Below, in pieces: positions 47,140 to 61,142 of a DNA stretch of 64,000 nucleotides. Position 1 is the first letter of the stretch; each line of letters begins with the position of its first letter. This stretch comes from Ceratotherium simum simum (Eukaryota; Chordata; Mammalia; Perissodactyla; Rhinocerotidae). The notes beneath the pieces are model-generated. The model had not been told where the DNA came from, made no database searches, and was given only the letters and a program-made list of their open reading frames with translations. The stretch spans positions 15,348,893 to 15,412,892 of the forward strand of contig NW_004454170.1 of assembly GCF_000283155.1 (NCBI RefSeq). The letters run 5' to 3'. The position numbers and the translations under genes were made by a program.

Positions 47140-50100
47140 GTAAATAAGTTATTTTCATAGACTCGCACATCAATGTCCACTTTATTTATTTACATTTTAT
47201 GATAAAACTGAGGTCCTCAAAGATAACTAATAGTTTCCTCCCAGTTCCTCAGGCGCCTCTTTGGTTACAAAGTCAGCACCCAAACTGAGATGTTATACTT
47301 TTTTCCGGAAGCAGAATTGGAATTCTCTTCTGTGGGATCCTGTCTCTTATTGTACTTCTTTTATGATGAGAATGGAGTGCATTTTGAAGTGCACAGTGAG
47401 GATGAATTTCATGTTTATTAGAATCCCACATTTACACTGAAAACATACAGTTTCTTTATCATGATACTAAATTCAATAAAAACAAACTGTGATTCATTGT
47501 TTCAAAGAGTGATCCACAGTCGTTATGAAAATCAGATTCCGTCTTTTTTTCTCTCTCTCTTAAGAAAAAGGATTTTGAAATGTGACCCACCATTGTGTTT
47601 TCATTTAGTTTAGTGGAAAACATTTTTCTCCTCCAATAACCCTAGATGTTGTAGGATACCACACACACAGTTTGATTTAGATTTAGTGACGACCAAAATC
47701 TCTAAGTAGTTTCCTTTCTATGTTTGTATTAGTAGATAACGTTTTACAGTGTTTTTAAACACTTTTAAAGACATCTGCACAAAAATGCTTGTAAAGATAG
47801 TGGATTAGAAAATCACTTGTACTTACCATCCTAAAGAAGGAGGCAGCAGAAATACGTAGGGCTGTGGACACATGATGGGCTAGATTCAGGAGACATCTTG
47901 GGGAGCCTCTACCCTCTTTTTTGTCTTTGTTATTCTATTTTACTTTCTTCTTTTTGGAGCATAAGGGTCTGAGAAATGTATTCTCAGCAGGCATGGACAA
48001 AGCAAGGACAAAGAAATCACTCTTTTTTCCCCTTTTTCTTCTCTTTTCTTCTATTCTTCTTGGAGATAAGAGTATTCTGAATTATAATAAAATTTTTATA
48101 ATAAGAGCAGGGTAAGTGCAAAGAATTTGTATGATTTGTGTTTCCTGCCAAAGCATACTGGTCAGGTCACATTTATTATTAGTTTATATAACACTCTGGG
48201 AACATGTTAACCAATAGATCAGACTGCTGCCCACTTACGCCTCACATATGGATTTTATATGGAGCGTTTCCACACTCTAAAATGAGACAAGACAGACAAC
48301 TGAGAGAACTGCATAATGATCATAACTGCGTAATTACATTGAGAGCAAAAGGGAACTTCAAGATTGGGACGCCTTGGGTTACTGAGAGAATGGTCCCTGA
48401 CCACATGTCAAATGGCATGACAGCTGACTGGAACAAGTAAATTGACTTTGCACATACTGGCTGGCGCTTTAAATAAGAGTTGGTAGTAGAGATGGAGGCT
48501 GCCTGGCTTTCTGTGTAGCAGACAGCAGCAGACAAGGAGGGAAAAGGTTTCAACAGACAGGTTGAAGGTAACTGGAGGTTGGAATTACTCTGGATTGAGA
48601 ATAACAGAATGGTCTCTGGTCTGCTGTCTCTTTCTGGATAATTTCTCTTGCCCAGTAAAATAGTCAGAGGGCTATGTTGGAGAAGGGTGCCGAAATGAAA
48701 GCTTTACTCGTCTAGATTCCAGCTTTCATTAAATAGGCTCCCAAAACAAACCATGTGGCCGGCACTTGCATAGCTAACATTCACTTAGAAATGTTCACAG
48801 TGCCTTGTGTGTTCAACTCTAGATCGGGACGTGCACTAAGGAGGGAGATGAAATATGGACGTTATTGTTCTGACAAGGTTTTGAATTTTTTCTTGAAAAG
48901 GCTGCAGCAGTCTTTGGATCTCTACTTGGAGCTTCTTCAGTTGTTACCACTGGTAATTATATGTTAAGTAATGGGCTTCTCCCAACTCGCAACCCTTCAC
49001 TGAGCCGCAGCGCGGTGCCGCTGAAAATTGAAAACAGACCTTCCTCCCTGCTTGTCTGTTGTATTTGCTTCCCCTGGCTGTAGGGCGCCATTGGCTCCCT
49101 GCTCAGTGGCTGTGATTCATCTCCTGGGAGCTGATGATCATTTGTTTCAATTGCCCAAAATCTGGCTAGGAGTTCTGTTGGTGCCGCTGTGACAGGTGGC
49201 CAGTACTTTTGGAGCAAAGACTGGCCCTAGTCCAAAGGAATCTTGAAGTTTTTTCCTCTAGGAGTTGGTCCAAAGCAGGGTGTTTGGCAACTCTAGGCTT
49301 GGATTTTTAGTTGCCCTGTCATTTTCCTTTCTGTCCTTACAGTAGCCACTGTTCTTATGGACTACAGAACGTGAGCAAGACTAGAATGAATACGAATTAT
49401 GTCCAGAAAGTGGGAAAGAAGTATTATTTTAAAAATAATAGAATAATCACACATTTAAATTTAAGCCAAAATCTTTTTTGTTTTTTAACTCCGTCTCTGT
49501 TGACTTCTTGGACTGTCACTACCAGTGTTCTGGATGTTTAGAGATTTGAAAAGAGTAGTGTTGCCTTCTATCAACAGTATGAATATAACCCCCAAGATGA
49601 TAACTTTCTATTTAAAATCTGAAAGGACAAAGACTGATATTTTGATGTTTAGAGGAACAAAGGGGGATTTATATGGAGGGCAGAGTATAAAACAAGTAAA
49701 TGTAATTTGAAGAGTTGCCATTTACAATCCAGCTTTATGAGGTTTCTGAAATAATTGGCCAAGTGTAATGCATATGGCTAAGAAAGAGACCAAGATAAGA
49801 ATTATACATCTGTTAATTTACTTATACCTCACCTATTTCCAAAAAGGATTTAAGGGAATTATGTTGATTATGAAAATGTCAATCTTTTAATAAAATGCAA
49901 TTTCAAGAATGCTGAAACAGAGGGAAATTTTTGTTGCTTTTAATTCGCATTTAATTAATCGTGTTCAATACTGACAACTCCTTCTCTGATCTTGACTTTA
50001 TTCAGGTTCATTTCTCAAGATCTGGAGAGTAATGTGTTAGATATCCTAACTCCAAGGTTTGCAAGTTTACTGGTCTATACTTCTCATTAGATTATTTTTT

Positions 50101-50160
50101 AGTTTAAGAATAGAGTTGTCTTTAATTGTGCTACAATCTTACAAATACATACAAAAGACT
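47140..50160. other. COLGALT2 intron 1, unassigned
   Basis: No gene found. A weak MIR-like core may lie at 47190-47300. The rest gives no repeat that I recognise. Confidence 0.4.
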
Positions 50161-50164
50161 TTCA

Positions 50165-50925
50165 TGTGAATTATCTATTTTTTACTTTTTATTTTGAAAT
50201 AATTTAAAACATTACAGAAAAGTTGCGAGAATAATACTAAAAGACCTCTCGTATACCAGTATTTTGTTATATTTACTTTATCATTCTCTCTATATATATG
50301 TTTGTGTATTACGTAGTATTATTTTTTGAACCATTTGAGGTAGTTTGCATACCTCATGCCTCTTTACTTCAAAATTCTTCAGTGTATTTTTCTTAGGAAC
50401 AAGAATATTTTCTTATATATTTGCAGTTTAGTTATCAAATTCAGGAAATTTAACATTGATGCAATACTTGAATCCTACAGTCTACATTAAAATTTCTTGA
50501 ATTGTTCTGCTAATGTCCTTTATAGAATTTTCTTTTTTTATTTTTTTAGAGAACAGGATCTGGCCCAGGATCATTTTTTGCATTAAGTCATTCTGTCTCT
50601 TTAGTCTTCTTTAATCCGAATAAATATTTAATTTCAGCCTTTCTTTCTCTCTCATACCATTGATCTTTAAAAATAGGTATATAAGCCAGTCATTTATAAG
50701 ATGTCCTTCAGTTTGGTTTCTCTGAGGTTTTCTCGTATTAGCTTCTTTTGTTTATGCATTTGACCGGAATACTGCATACATAAGTCATACACCTTTGGTA
50801 TCCATTTGGAGGCTGATGTCTGTTGGCTCCTTTCTGGTGATGTTAATTTTGATCACTTGGTTAATGTGTTTCCAGTTTCTCCATTGCACAGTAATATTTT
50901 TCTTTTGAAATTAGTAAGTAATTTC
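50165..50925 (-). mobile_element. Old L1 3' UTR (L1ME-like)
   Basis: Antisense text typical of an old L1 3' UTR, with 'attttgaaataatttaaaac', 'attacagaaaagttgc', 'taatgtcctttatagaattt' and 'gttaattttgatcacttggt'. Confidence 0.7.
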
Positions 50926-50929
50926 CCTC

Positions 50930-52105
50930 TTAGATTTTAAGTTCCTTGTTAACAGGAAGCATTCTGCATTCCCCAGTGTATCTCCAGTGCTGACATGGGA
51001 CCTGGCAATCGCGGGTGCTGGATATTTGTTGGATAAAGTGGATCTTGGTAGATATTCTCCTTTAGTAGTTCTCAGAGATTTTTTTGAGAAAGACAAGATA
51101 ACTTTGGTAAAGGAAAGGTTAAAGAAGAATAGCAGGGTGAGGCACTTTCCAAAATATTTGTTTGAGGACACTGGGAGTCTATGGCCACTGTGAACCGGTT
51201 TCACAGAACTCCACACCAAATGGTGCTGTGGCCTTGGTTCTCAGAGTAGCTGCAGGCCCAAGGAAATATGCCCCTGTCCTAACTCTTCTTCAAAGAGTGA
51301 CAACATGGAAGGAAGGAAAGACTTATAAGGTGAAAGTAAAAGCCACATGATTTGTTGCAAGTATGAAATATCATTTAAAAATTGCTTCAGTTTCCATTAT
51401 TGTAGAGAATGCTCATATTTTAAAATATGGTATTCTGTCAAGTTTAAGATATACCATAATTTTATGTATTACAGAGAAAGAAAGAAAAGCTGTAAGTTAA
51501 ACTATAACATAAATTTTTCTTATCACTTAGAATTTTTATTTTATGCTTTCCAAAAGAGCTCTTTTAGAGTTATTTATAACATAAATGTCCATCTCTTGTG
51601 AACACATAAAAAGAAAAACATGAGAGAAGTAGAAGGGTTGAGATAGACCTAAAACGTCACAGGCAGAGTCCAACTCTTCAGAATCACTTTTTTCTCAGAG
51701 TTGTCAAGGTCTGTGTTTTACACACGCTGTTATTCCCTGTGCTGTCATGAGCTTGGGGTTGCAGAGTTGCTAAGAGTGTGCTCTGCTTTGGATTCCGGGA
51801 TTTTCTTCCAAGCCACTGACACCTGTACTGCTCATTTTAATGCTGCCTCTGTCTTGATCTTACCAGAATGTGTTAATAACCATGACTTCCATTCCTTCCT
51901 GAAATGGTCCCTAAGTGCTTTTTGACTGAAATTTTGAGGAATAGCAGTTGTCCAATCATAAAATCAGAATGAACAAGCAAGTTCACTTGTCATAGATGCT
52001 AAGTCGTGACTGCTACCTAGTCTTAAGTGACGGAATAGCTGGAAGATGCCAGCTATTGTAAGATGCCAGTGAATTCAGAGATGTTAAAATGCAGGAAAAA
52101 ATAGA
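50930..52105. other. COLGALT2 intron 1, unassigned
   Basis: No gene and no repeat recognised. Confidence 0.4.
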
Positions 52106-52109
52106 TCTT

Positions 52110-52560
52110 TAGAATCGATGAAGGGCAACTTGTATATCATAAGTTTAAAAGTAGTTTGCAAAATTAAAACAATAATATTATACAAGGTGGTGAGGATGTG
52201 GATCCGGGCAAAGACCCTCTTACACTTTGCTCTTGGTAGTGTAAATTTTTACCCTCTGGAAGATAGTTTAATAATATATATAAATAGCCTTAATTGTGCT
52301 AGTGTCTTTTGCCTTCATAATCTAATTTTTCGAGCTCTATTCTAAGAAAATAATCAATGATGCAGTTAAAGATTTATGAACCAAATCTTCATCACATCAT
52401 TATTTTTTAAAAATGGACAATTGGAAACAAATGTTCATATGGAAATGGAATAAAATAATGTTTTTAGAGAATGTTTAATAATATGAACAAATGTCCCCTA
52501 GAGGATACAAAACCATACATATAGTGTGTTCCCAATTTTGTTTAACCATATTTTAGAAGA
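52110..52560 (+). mobile_element. Old L1 3' fragment
   Basis: Sense L1 end region with degraded 'gtggtgaggatgtgg', 'cttggtagtgtaaattttta' and 'acaattggaaacaaatgttc' blocks. No frame survives. Confidence 0.55.
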
Positions 52561-52885
52561 GGAGAGAGTTATAGTGGGATGGGAAAAGAAACTGATACTG
52601 AGATGGTTTCTCCAATAACTCTCCTCAAACAGCAGGGGAAGGCCTTTTCCTTTCTTACATGCCCAAAACTCTTCCCCAGTTTCTATGATAGCAACAACAG
52701 ATTAAAATTGCCACTGTGTCTTTTTGACTTTCTCTTATGCACTGACTTTCTCATCCATCCAATAACTTGCAGTTTCTGCCTCAGACATGTGGTAATGGGG
52801 AGTTGCACTTGAACCGTGGTCTTCTACTGTCTCCTGCTGGGGATTCAGGCACGGCTGGACTCATCTGGAGAACTTGTGAGATAGA

Positions 52886-53255
52886 TATCTTAGCCAGTTT
52901 GGGCTGCAATAGCAAATTACCACAGACTGGGCAGCTTAAACAACAAATATTTATCTCTCACAGCTCTGGAGGCTCGGAAGTCCAAGATCAAAGCTCCAGG
53001 AGATCCTGTACCTGGTGAGGACCCGCTTCCTGGCTTGTAGATGGCCATCTTCTCACTGTATCCTCACATGGCGGAGAGCAGAAAGCAGAAGCAAGCTCTC
53101 AGTCTCTTCCTATAAGGACACTAATCCTATTCATGAAGGCTCCGCCCTCATGACCTAATTACCTCCCAAGGACACCATCTCCTATTACCATCACATTGGG
53201 GGTTAGGATTTCAGTGTATAAATTTGGGAGAGACACAACATTCAGTCCATAACAA
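52886..53255 (-). mobile_element. MST-type LTR, solo
   Basis: Reverse complement of the same LTR group as at 30761. It begins 'tatcttagccagtttgggct' and runs through 'tctggaggctcggaagtcca', 'cactaatcctattcatgaag' and 'ccatcacattgggggttagg'. No viral coding sequence is present. Confidence 0.8.
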
Positions 53256-53259
53256 TAGG

Positions 53260-55235
53260 CCTGGTGGAGAAGAGGTCCACTGATTCATACCAGGGCTGAG
53301 GAGTCCCCTGGAAAGTAATTCAAGTTACATCAGCACCCAGGAACAGATCTGTGTGGCATGCAGGGGCCGGGTGGAGTGGTGATGGTGAGGCAGAGTGTGG
53401 GTGGTCTGTGCAGGGTGCTGAGAAAGCTTCCAGGAGAAAAGTCATCCCATCGAACTGGTTCCAGTCAGGAAGGGCAGGGGGGTTGAAATTCTCAGTATAA
53501 CCAGTGGCTCTTTTTCAAATCTATAGCCAGCCCAGCGCCCGGAAAGTTGTCTGGGCCTCAGAGACCACATTCCATAACACACTGGCTCAGAAGCAGCACC
53601 ACTTTGGAGCCCACTAACCAGGAATATCCCCATTCCTAGTCATCCTGCCACCAGCAAAGAAGTACTGGCTGGGGGAGTGACTAAGCAGCTAGGAGAGATG
53701 GAGACAACCAGTTCGCAGGGAGTCATGGGGTCAGGGGGAGCTCTACAGGAGCTAGAGGTCCTGTGTGAGAAGGTGGAGGATCAAGTCAGGCAATGTGGGG
53801 ACTTGACACTTATAGATGGGTTTGTGTCCAGAGGCTGGGGAAGCCTGGAGAAGTTTAAGGCTTCCTTGCTGTGCATTCACTCAGTAAATGTCTCTGGAGG
53901 CCCCACTCTGTGCTTCTCTGCATGTGCTGTTGGTCCCTGCCCTGGTTACCGGCAGCTGAGGCATAGGGGGCTGCTGAGCACCTGCTGGAACTTTTCGCAA
54001 AATTCCTTCGGGCCCTCTGTTTTCAGTGCCTCCTACCCTCAATGTGGAAATTACTTCCTCATTAGTAGAAAAAACCAACTTCCTTTGGATGTAAAATATT
54101 AATTATTCCAGATGATTTTCACGAATCTTATGATATGAGGGATTCTTCCAGTATACTCAGAATCAACTCCAGGACCAACCACTGGTCCCAGCCACAGTAA
54201 GAAACTCCCACTCCCCACCCCCTTCCCTGCTGTGAAGGCTTCCTGCTGCTCTGTACCCAGACTGTTTTGTAACATAGCAAAGTAAAACGATTTTTCTACA
54301 AAAATTCCCAGAACACTAATGTTCCCTATAATGTCCGCAAAGGGCCAGTCTCTCCCTCAGGATGTTTGTAAATCGTCCACTATGCCTATTTAGAAATTAT
54401 GGAAATAAAAAATTCTGTGTTTTATATGCTATTTAATTGCTGAGTCATTTTTATAGAGAACTGGTTGTCTCTTTAAAAAGGACATTGGTTAGGAACAACT
54501 CTTCCTAAAAGGATTTTGTAAATTAAAAGAAATGAAGACACTTTAAAATGCTTAAGAGAGTTGTTGTAGAGCACAGTTAAGAACTTTAAATTGCTCTGCT
54601 TTATGATTCCTATTCCTATTTCCTGGTGTTGTTTAGAATAAATCCTCTGAGTTGCCAGATACATCCAATTTTCTCCATTAACTTTACAGTTCGGCTAAGT
54701 GGGTAGGTAAGGTTTTGTTTCCTCTCATTACCAGATTTCAGGACACTTGTATGGATCCCCAGGATGCAGGATTTCCTGCAGTGGTTGGGGAGGAGTGACT
54801 GGCCAGCTGCCAGGTGTGAGGTTCTCATCTAATGGCCCGATGCCTCCCTTGGTTAGACTGGACAGGGGTTCTGAGACTGTGGCTAGCTTACTGTTTGGAA
54901 GATGTGAAGAGAAAGTTGTGTTCAACATGCACCTTAACTTAGGATTAATAATGTCATTTTAGATTGTAGGCACTGGGCTAGATGGTGGCAATTTTCTTTT
55001 TTAATTAATAACATTGTGGAAAAGAAAATACTGAAAAAAGTTGTGTCATGTTGAAATACTACAGTTGTTAAAGTTGGTAATATGTTATCTGATTTGAAAA
55101 ACGGGAAAGGCTGGAATATTATCTTCATCTTCTTTGGACTTTTCAGCACATGCACTGAAGGAGGATTTGGGCTTTTGGAGTCATGTCGCTAGTGGGAGCT
55201 GGCAGACCTGCTGGTCTCTGGTATCACACATCTTC
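53260..55235. other. COLGALT2 intron 1, unassigned
   Basis: No gene and no repeat recognised. Confidence 0.4.
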
Positions 55236-55239
55236 CTAA

Positions 55240-56262
55240 CCAATGTCCTTTTTTAATACATAGTTGAAAAATGCAATAATATGTGTCCATGGTAAAAGGA
55301 AAATTGAAATGGTATGAAAAGGCATACAGTGAAAACTAAGTCTTTTCCCCACTCTAGATCTGCTGTCTCACTCTCCAAAAACAACTGTGGTCAATGGCTT
55401 TATTTTTTATATATATAAAAACATGCTATTACTGTGCAACAAACCACTCCAAGCTTGTGTCATAAAAAGACAACTGTTTTACTATGCTCACCAATTCTGT
55501 GATTCAGAGATTCAAAAAGGGTACCGCAGGAATGACTTTTCTCTGCTCCATGATATCTGGATCCTCAGCTCAAAAGGCTCGAAGGCTAGGGATCTGGAAT
55601 CATCTGAAGGCTCATTTACTCCCATGTCTGTCCCTGGACTGGGCAGATTCGAAGACTGAGACTGCTGAGCAGAGCACCTACCCACGGCCTCCCCATGTGG
55701 CATGGCTTCCTTACAGCATGGCGGCCTCTTACATGGTGACTTTGGGCTCTGACTTGAGTCTTCTGGTCAAGAAGGAGAAAGCTGCCTCGACTTTCTGACT
55801 TAGCCTTGGAAGTCACTCAGTGTCAATTCTGCTGCCCAGATTTAAGAGGAGACCTAGACCCCATCTCTTGATGGGAGGAGTGTCAAGGTCACATCGCGAG
55901 ATGGGAGATGTTGTTGCAGCTATCTTAGGAAAACACAATATATAATCTCCCATTCCTCTCCCCCAAAAGGAATTTGCTCCACTTGGAGATTATTCCATAT
56001 AGATCTATCAGGCTAACAGCTGCATAGTAATATACTGCTTGAGTACAAATCTCTTATTTAACCTGTCACCTACTGTTGAACATTTAGTTTGTTTCCAGTC
56101 TTTTGATGTCACAAACAATGATGCAATAAATATTTTTGATTGTATCTTTTATGCACATATCCCAGGATTTTTATAGGATATATTTTTAGAAGTGGGATTG
56201 CTGGGTCAAAAAAATGTGAAATTTTTATTTTGGTAGATAGTAAGCCTAGTTCTTCCTATCAG
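55240..56262 (-). mobile_element. Old L1 3' UTR interrupted by another repeat
   Basis: Antisense L1 text at about 55240-55415 and again at 55960-56262 ('gtttgtttccagtcttttga', 'agtgggattgctgggtca'). Between them lies a 540-bp block ('tgtgcaacaaaccactcc' to 'gatgggaggagtgtcaagg') of a common old mammalian repeat, probably LTR-derived, that I cannot name. Confidence 0.55.
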
Positions 56263-56308
56263 TATTAAGTCTGGTTGATTGTGATTAAAAACACTGTGTG
56301 TGTACACA

Positions 56309-56573
56309 GGGCTGGCCTGGTGGCGCAGCAGTTAAGTGCACGTGCTCCGCTTCGGCGGCCCGGGGTTCATAGGTTTGGATCCCGGGCGCACACTGACGCA
56401 CCACTTGTCAAGCCATGCTGTGGCGGCATCCCGTATAAAGTAGAGGAAGATGGGCACGGATGTTAGCCCACGGCCAATCTTCCTCGGCAAAAAGAGGAGG
56501 ACTGGCAGTGGATGTTAGCTCAGGGCTGATCTTCCTCACAAAACACACACCCACACACACACACACACACACA
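56309..56573 (+). mobile_element. ERE SINE with CA-repeat tail
   Basis: The full ERE form, with 'gggctggcctggtggcgc' head, 'caagccatgctgtggcggca', 'tagaggaagatgggcacgga' and 'ttagctcagggctgatcttc'. It ends in a CA microsatellite (56541-56573) that has replaced the A-tail. Its duplication is not clear. Confidence 0.93.
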
Positions 56574-57029
56574 ACCTCAAAATAATATTGGCTTAAACAC
56601 ACAAGAAAATGCTTTTTCCTCTATAAAGGAATTTGGAGATACAGAGCCCATGACCAGTATGATGATTCCATGGTATCACTCTTCACTGAATCTCCACTTT
56701 GATTTGAGTCAAAGACGAGGATGTCTTTTGTCTTCCTAGTCCTAAATGGCTGCTTACCATCTCATCCAAGTTCCAGGCTGCAAGACAGAGTAAAGAAGGA
56801 AGAAAGGCCACTCACTTCCCTTCCTTTAAGAAGGATTTCCACTTCCTGGAAATCATGTGCAATATTTTTTATGTATCATTACCCCAAACTTACACATTCA
56901 TAGGTGCATGATTTTGGGGAGTGTATCCTTTTATCTAATCGGTAATGTGCCCAGATAAAATCATAATTCTTATTACTAGGAAAGACGGGGAGAATGGATA
57001 CCAGTCAGTAACTAGCAATTTCTGTATCT

Positions 57030-57185
57030 TTTTTTATATATGTGTCATCTCTGACTCTCACAAAGATGTAGTTATTATTATGTCCATTTTTCAGATGAGG
57101 GAACTGAAGCTAAGAAATGGTAAGAAGTTTGCCCAAGGTCCCAAAGATAGAAGGTGTGGAACAAGAATTCAGACCTAAGTTCTTT
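57030..57185 (+). mobile_element. MIR SINE fragment
   Basis: 'ttatgtccatttttcagatg' followed by 'agggaactgaagctaagaaa' and 'tttgcccaaggtccc'. Confidence 0.7.
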
Positions 57186-57189
57186 TTCT

Positions 57190-58330
57190 ACTCTACCAAA
57201 CTGGAATAAGACTTCAGATCTCAAACTCAGCGTTTACTCAGCCTGTTCTAAAATATTATTGCTTTTCTCTGAGATCCCAATCAGGTGATTTGGTCCTGTT
57301 TTGTTTTCGTGGTGTTCGCATTGTGTATACAAAGATTAACTTTTTCATGGTGATTATTCTTTAAGTGGAAAATTCTCTTCCTGCCGCTACAAAGCAGCAA
57401 CAGCCTAGAACAGCCACTTCTGCACTTGGATTTCAATGACTTAATAATCTCCGTAGCTTTCCTCTGCTGTTTTGTCTTGCAGATCGTCTAGCCTCCTGCT
57501 CCTCACACAGTGAATCCTTTCATAAAGAATCGCTGAGTCATGAAAGGGAATGCAGATGGCCGTGAGTTTTTTGCAGGCCTGGAGTCCAACCCAGGTTTTT
57601 TCTCGCAGCCTGTAGCAGCAGTCACCTGACAGCTGTCCACTCCAGGTGGAGTGGACCCTGTTTGCTGTCAGGCTTAGGCTCTCAAACGCTGCTGGTGGTG
57701 GGAGCGCTGCCTGTGGAGCCCAGGACAGACATGCAGTGAGCACTGGGCTTCCACCCCAAACTCCGGGTAGACTAGTGTTTGCTTTCCGCAGCAGTGAAGT
57801 GGGAAAATCATAGTCTTCAAGATAGAATGAGGAGGAGGATAAAGGAGCATAGGTTAGCTTAGCTAGAGGGTTTAAACTTTGTCATTCAAAGTCTCTAATT
57901 GGAAGAACGTTACAAAGAAATGAATTCCTGTGCCAGAGAAGCATAAGGTCCAGACTTGCAGACCTGTGGGATATTCCTGACTATAACTAAGGGTTTGGCA
58001 TTCTCACTTGACCTAAAAAGATTGTAATGACTTTGAGATTCAGGGGTAAGAAGGCACTGGAGCAGGGCATTTCATGGGGTTTAATAAATGAGACATAATA
58101 TTTCTATGTGATTTCACCTGACTTTCCTAATAACAAAGAGACTCATATGCTAAGTTCCATAATAATTTTTAAAAAAACACATGAATTGAATTGGCCTGTA
58201 ATGAAAGTGCTTTGGAAAAATGTGATTCTCCACATATATGAAGATGTGAAGTAGAGATGTATTAGTCATTTCTAGAAATAAATACAATATGATGCTTTAA
58301 GTTAGAAATGCAGACTAAGTACAGTAAAAA
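57190..58330. other. COLGALT2 intron 1, unassigned
   Basis: No gene and no repeat recognised. Confidence 0.4.
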
Positions 58331-58627
58331 AGTGAATTAATAAATCAGAAGATGGAGTTGAAGAATTATCCTGAATTCAGTATAGAAAGTCAAAGAGATG
58401 GAAAATATGAAAAAGAGGTTTAGACATATAGAGGAAAGGATGATAAGATTTGATATATGCTTGTTGGAATTCCAGAAGTAGATTTTAAAGAGAGTAGGGG
58501 AGAGGCAATATTTGGACAGAAAATGGCTGAGAATTTTCCAGAATCTATAAAAGATAGCAATCTTCAAATCCAGATTCCAGTGAATCCTCAGCAGGGTAAA
58601 TAAAAATAAATTCATAACTCGATACAT

Positions 58628-58905
58628 CATAAACTGCTATATATACTATATACATATAGTATATATATATAAACTTCTATATAATATATTTATAAACTGC
58701 TATATAATATATATTATATTATAATAAACATTAATAAATATATAATATATGTATATATTAATATATAATATTATATTATAATAATATATAATATAATACA
58801 TAATATTTATATATAATGAATATTAATATATTATATATTAATATATTAATAATTATATAATTAATATATTATATATTTGTATAAACATATACACACATAC
58901 ATATA
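58628..58905. repeat. AT-rich low-complexity block
   Basis: About 280 bp of almost pure A and T, made of TATATA, ATTATA and AATATT words with many local palindromes. It lies within the old L1 and is probably an expanded TA tract. Confidence 0.9.
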
Positions 58906-60894
58906 TATATAAAGATGAGGCCTTAAAAACAGCAGAGAGAAAAGATAGATTACTGAAAAAGAAAAACATACTACAGCTGACTTTTCAAGAGTGAAAATCA
59001 AAGCCAGAATAACATCCTTAAAGTGCTGAAATAAAACTGCCATCCTAGAATTCTATACCTAGCAAAACTTCCTTCCAACAAGGATGGTTGGTGGAGACAT
59101 TTTCAGACAAATAAAAATTGAGAGATTTACTAACAGCTGATGCTTACCAAAGAAGCATCTAAATGCATGTACTTCAGGAAGAAGGAGAATGATACCAGAA
59201 AGAAGATTTAAGATGCAGAAAGCAATGGTGAGCAAGGAAAATGTTAAACATGTGGATGAATATTAACCAAGTATTGGCTTTATGAAATGATAACAAGAAT
59301 GTCTAATTTAAAGGATTAAAAAATCAAGATAGAACTAAATATGACAATAACATTTAGTTTGGGATGTGGAGTGACTGGAGTTAAACCATTCTAAGGTCCT
59401 TGTGTTGGTTTGCAAAGAGTGAAAATGTTTATTAAATTTAAACTTTGTTAAGTTAGAGACATATATTCTAATTTCTATGATAACCACTAACTATTGGAGT
59501 GGAAAATAATGAAATGAGAGGGAAATATCTCAATCCAACATAAGTCAAGAGAGGAAAAATTGGAAAAGAAAATACCATAGCTGCAGAACACATATTCTTC
59601 CTCAGACGCACATGGAATATTTACAAAAATTAAACACATATGGGCTAAAAAACAAGCCTCAAAAAATGTAAAAGAATTGGTATCATACAGACCACATTCT
59701 CAGATTATAGCACACTTACACAGATATCAATAACAGAAAGATAACTCAAAAATTGCCATGTATTTTGAAAATAAAAATCACAATTATAAATAACTCAAGG
59801 GTCAAGGAAGAAATAATAATGGAAATTTAGAAGACTTGAGGATTCAATATTACTAAATAAGCTGAGCAGTGAATTTAAGATACCAGGGAAAAAACCAAAA
59901 CAAAACAGAATAAACCCAAAAAGAGAGGAATGAAGAAAGTAATACATATAAAGACAGAAATTAATAAAATCAAAACTAAAGATACAATAAAGAGGATCAA
60001 TAAATCCAATATGTAATTCTCTGAAAAGATTAATAAAATCAACAAGATCTGGTAAGACTGATCATACAAACGGTATAAGAAATGAAAAAGAGACTATATA
60101 AATAATGATGCAACTAATATTAAGAATATAAAAATACTATAAACAAGTTTATACTAATAAACTTGAGAAATTAGGTAAAATATTTAAAATTCCTAGGAAA
60201 AAATATAACAATCTGATTTATGAAGAAAGAGAAATCCTGCATGTTCCTATAACCAGTAAAAAAATTGAATCAGTAGTTAAAAATCTTCCCACAAAGAAAC
60301 CATCAGGCCCAGAAGATTTTATAGATTACTTCTACTAACTATTCAATGAACAGATAATTCCAACATTCTGTATACTCTTTGAGTGATTAGAAAAAGAGCA
60401 AATACTTTCCAACTTATTTTATGAGGTTAACATAACCTAATACTAAAACCGTAGAAGGGCAATACAAGAAAGAAAAATACTGGCGAATCTTACCCATGTA
60501 CACTGATGTAAAAATCCTAGGCAAAGTACTAGCAAACGGAATCCAGCAACATGTCAAAAAGATATTTTATTTTGTCTAAGTTGGATTTACACCAAGAATG
60601 GAAAATTAGTTCAACATTAGAAAACCTATAAATGTATTTTTATCATATTAACATATTATTAGGAAAAAAACATTGTTCATTTCAATAGATGCAAAAAATT
60701 TTTCTTATAGTTCAGTAGTCTAGGAAAGCAAGAAAAAATTCTCAACCCAATAAATGCTACCCACAAACCAAAATAAAACAACGAGAAAATCAAACACCAA
60801 GCAGACTGTAGCAAACATGATCTTTGATGATGAAATGCTAAAGCATTTCCTTTAATCTTAGAAATAAGGCAAGAGTGTCACTATCATCACTTTT

Positions 60895-61142
60895 TTTTTT
60901 TTTTTTTTTGTGAGGAAGACCAGCCCTAAGCTAACATCCAATGCCGATCCTCCTCTTTTTTGCTGAGGAAGACTGGCCCTGGGCTAACATCCATGCCCAT
61001 CTTCCTCCACTTTATATGGGACGCCGCCACAGCATGGCTTAACAAGCGGTGCGTCGGTGCACACCCGGGATCCGAACCGGCGAACCCCGGGCCGCCGCAG
61101 CGGAATGTGCGCACTTAACCGCTTGCGCCACCGGGCTGGCCC
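60895..61142 (-). mobile_element. ERE SINE inserted in L1 ORF2
   Basis: Reverse ERE, with a T-run, 'gaggaagaccagccctaagc', 'tggccctgggctaacatcca', and an end 'gcgccaccgggctggcc'. The 16-bp flanks CACTATCATCACTTTT (60879-60894 and 61143-61158) are identical, so removing one copy restores the L1 sequence. Confidence 0.97.
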
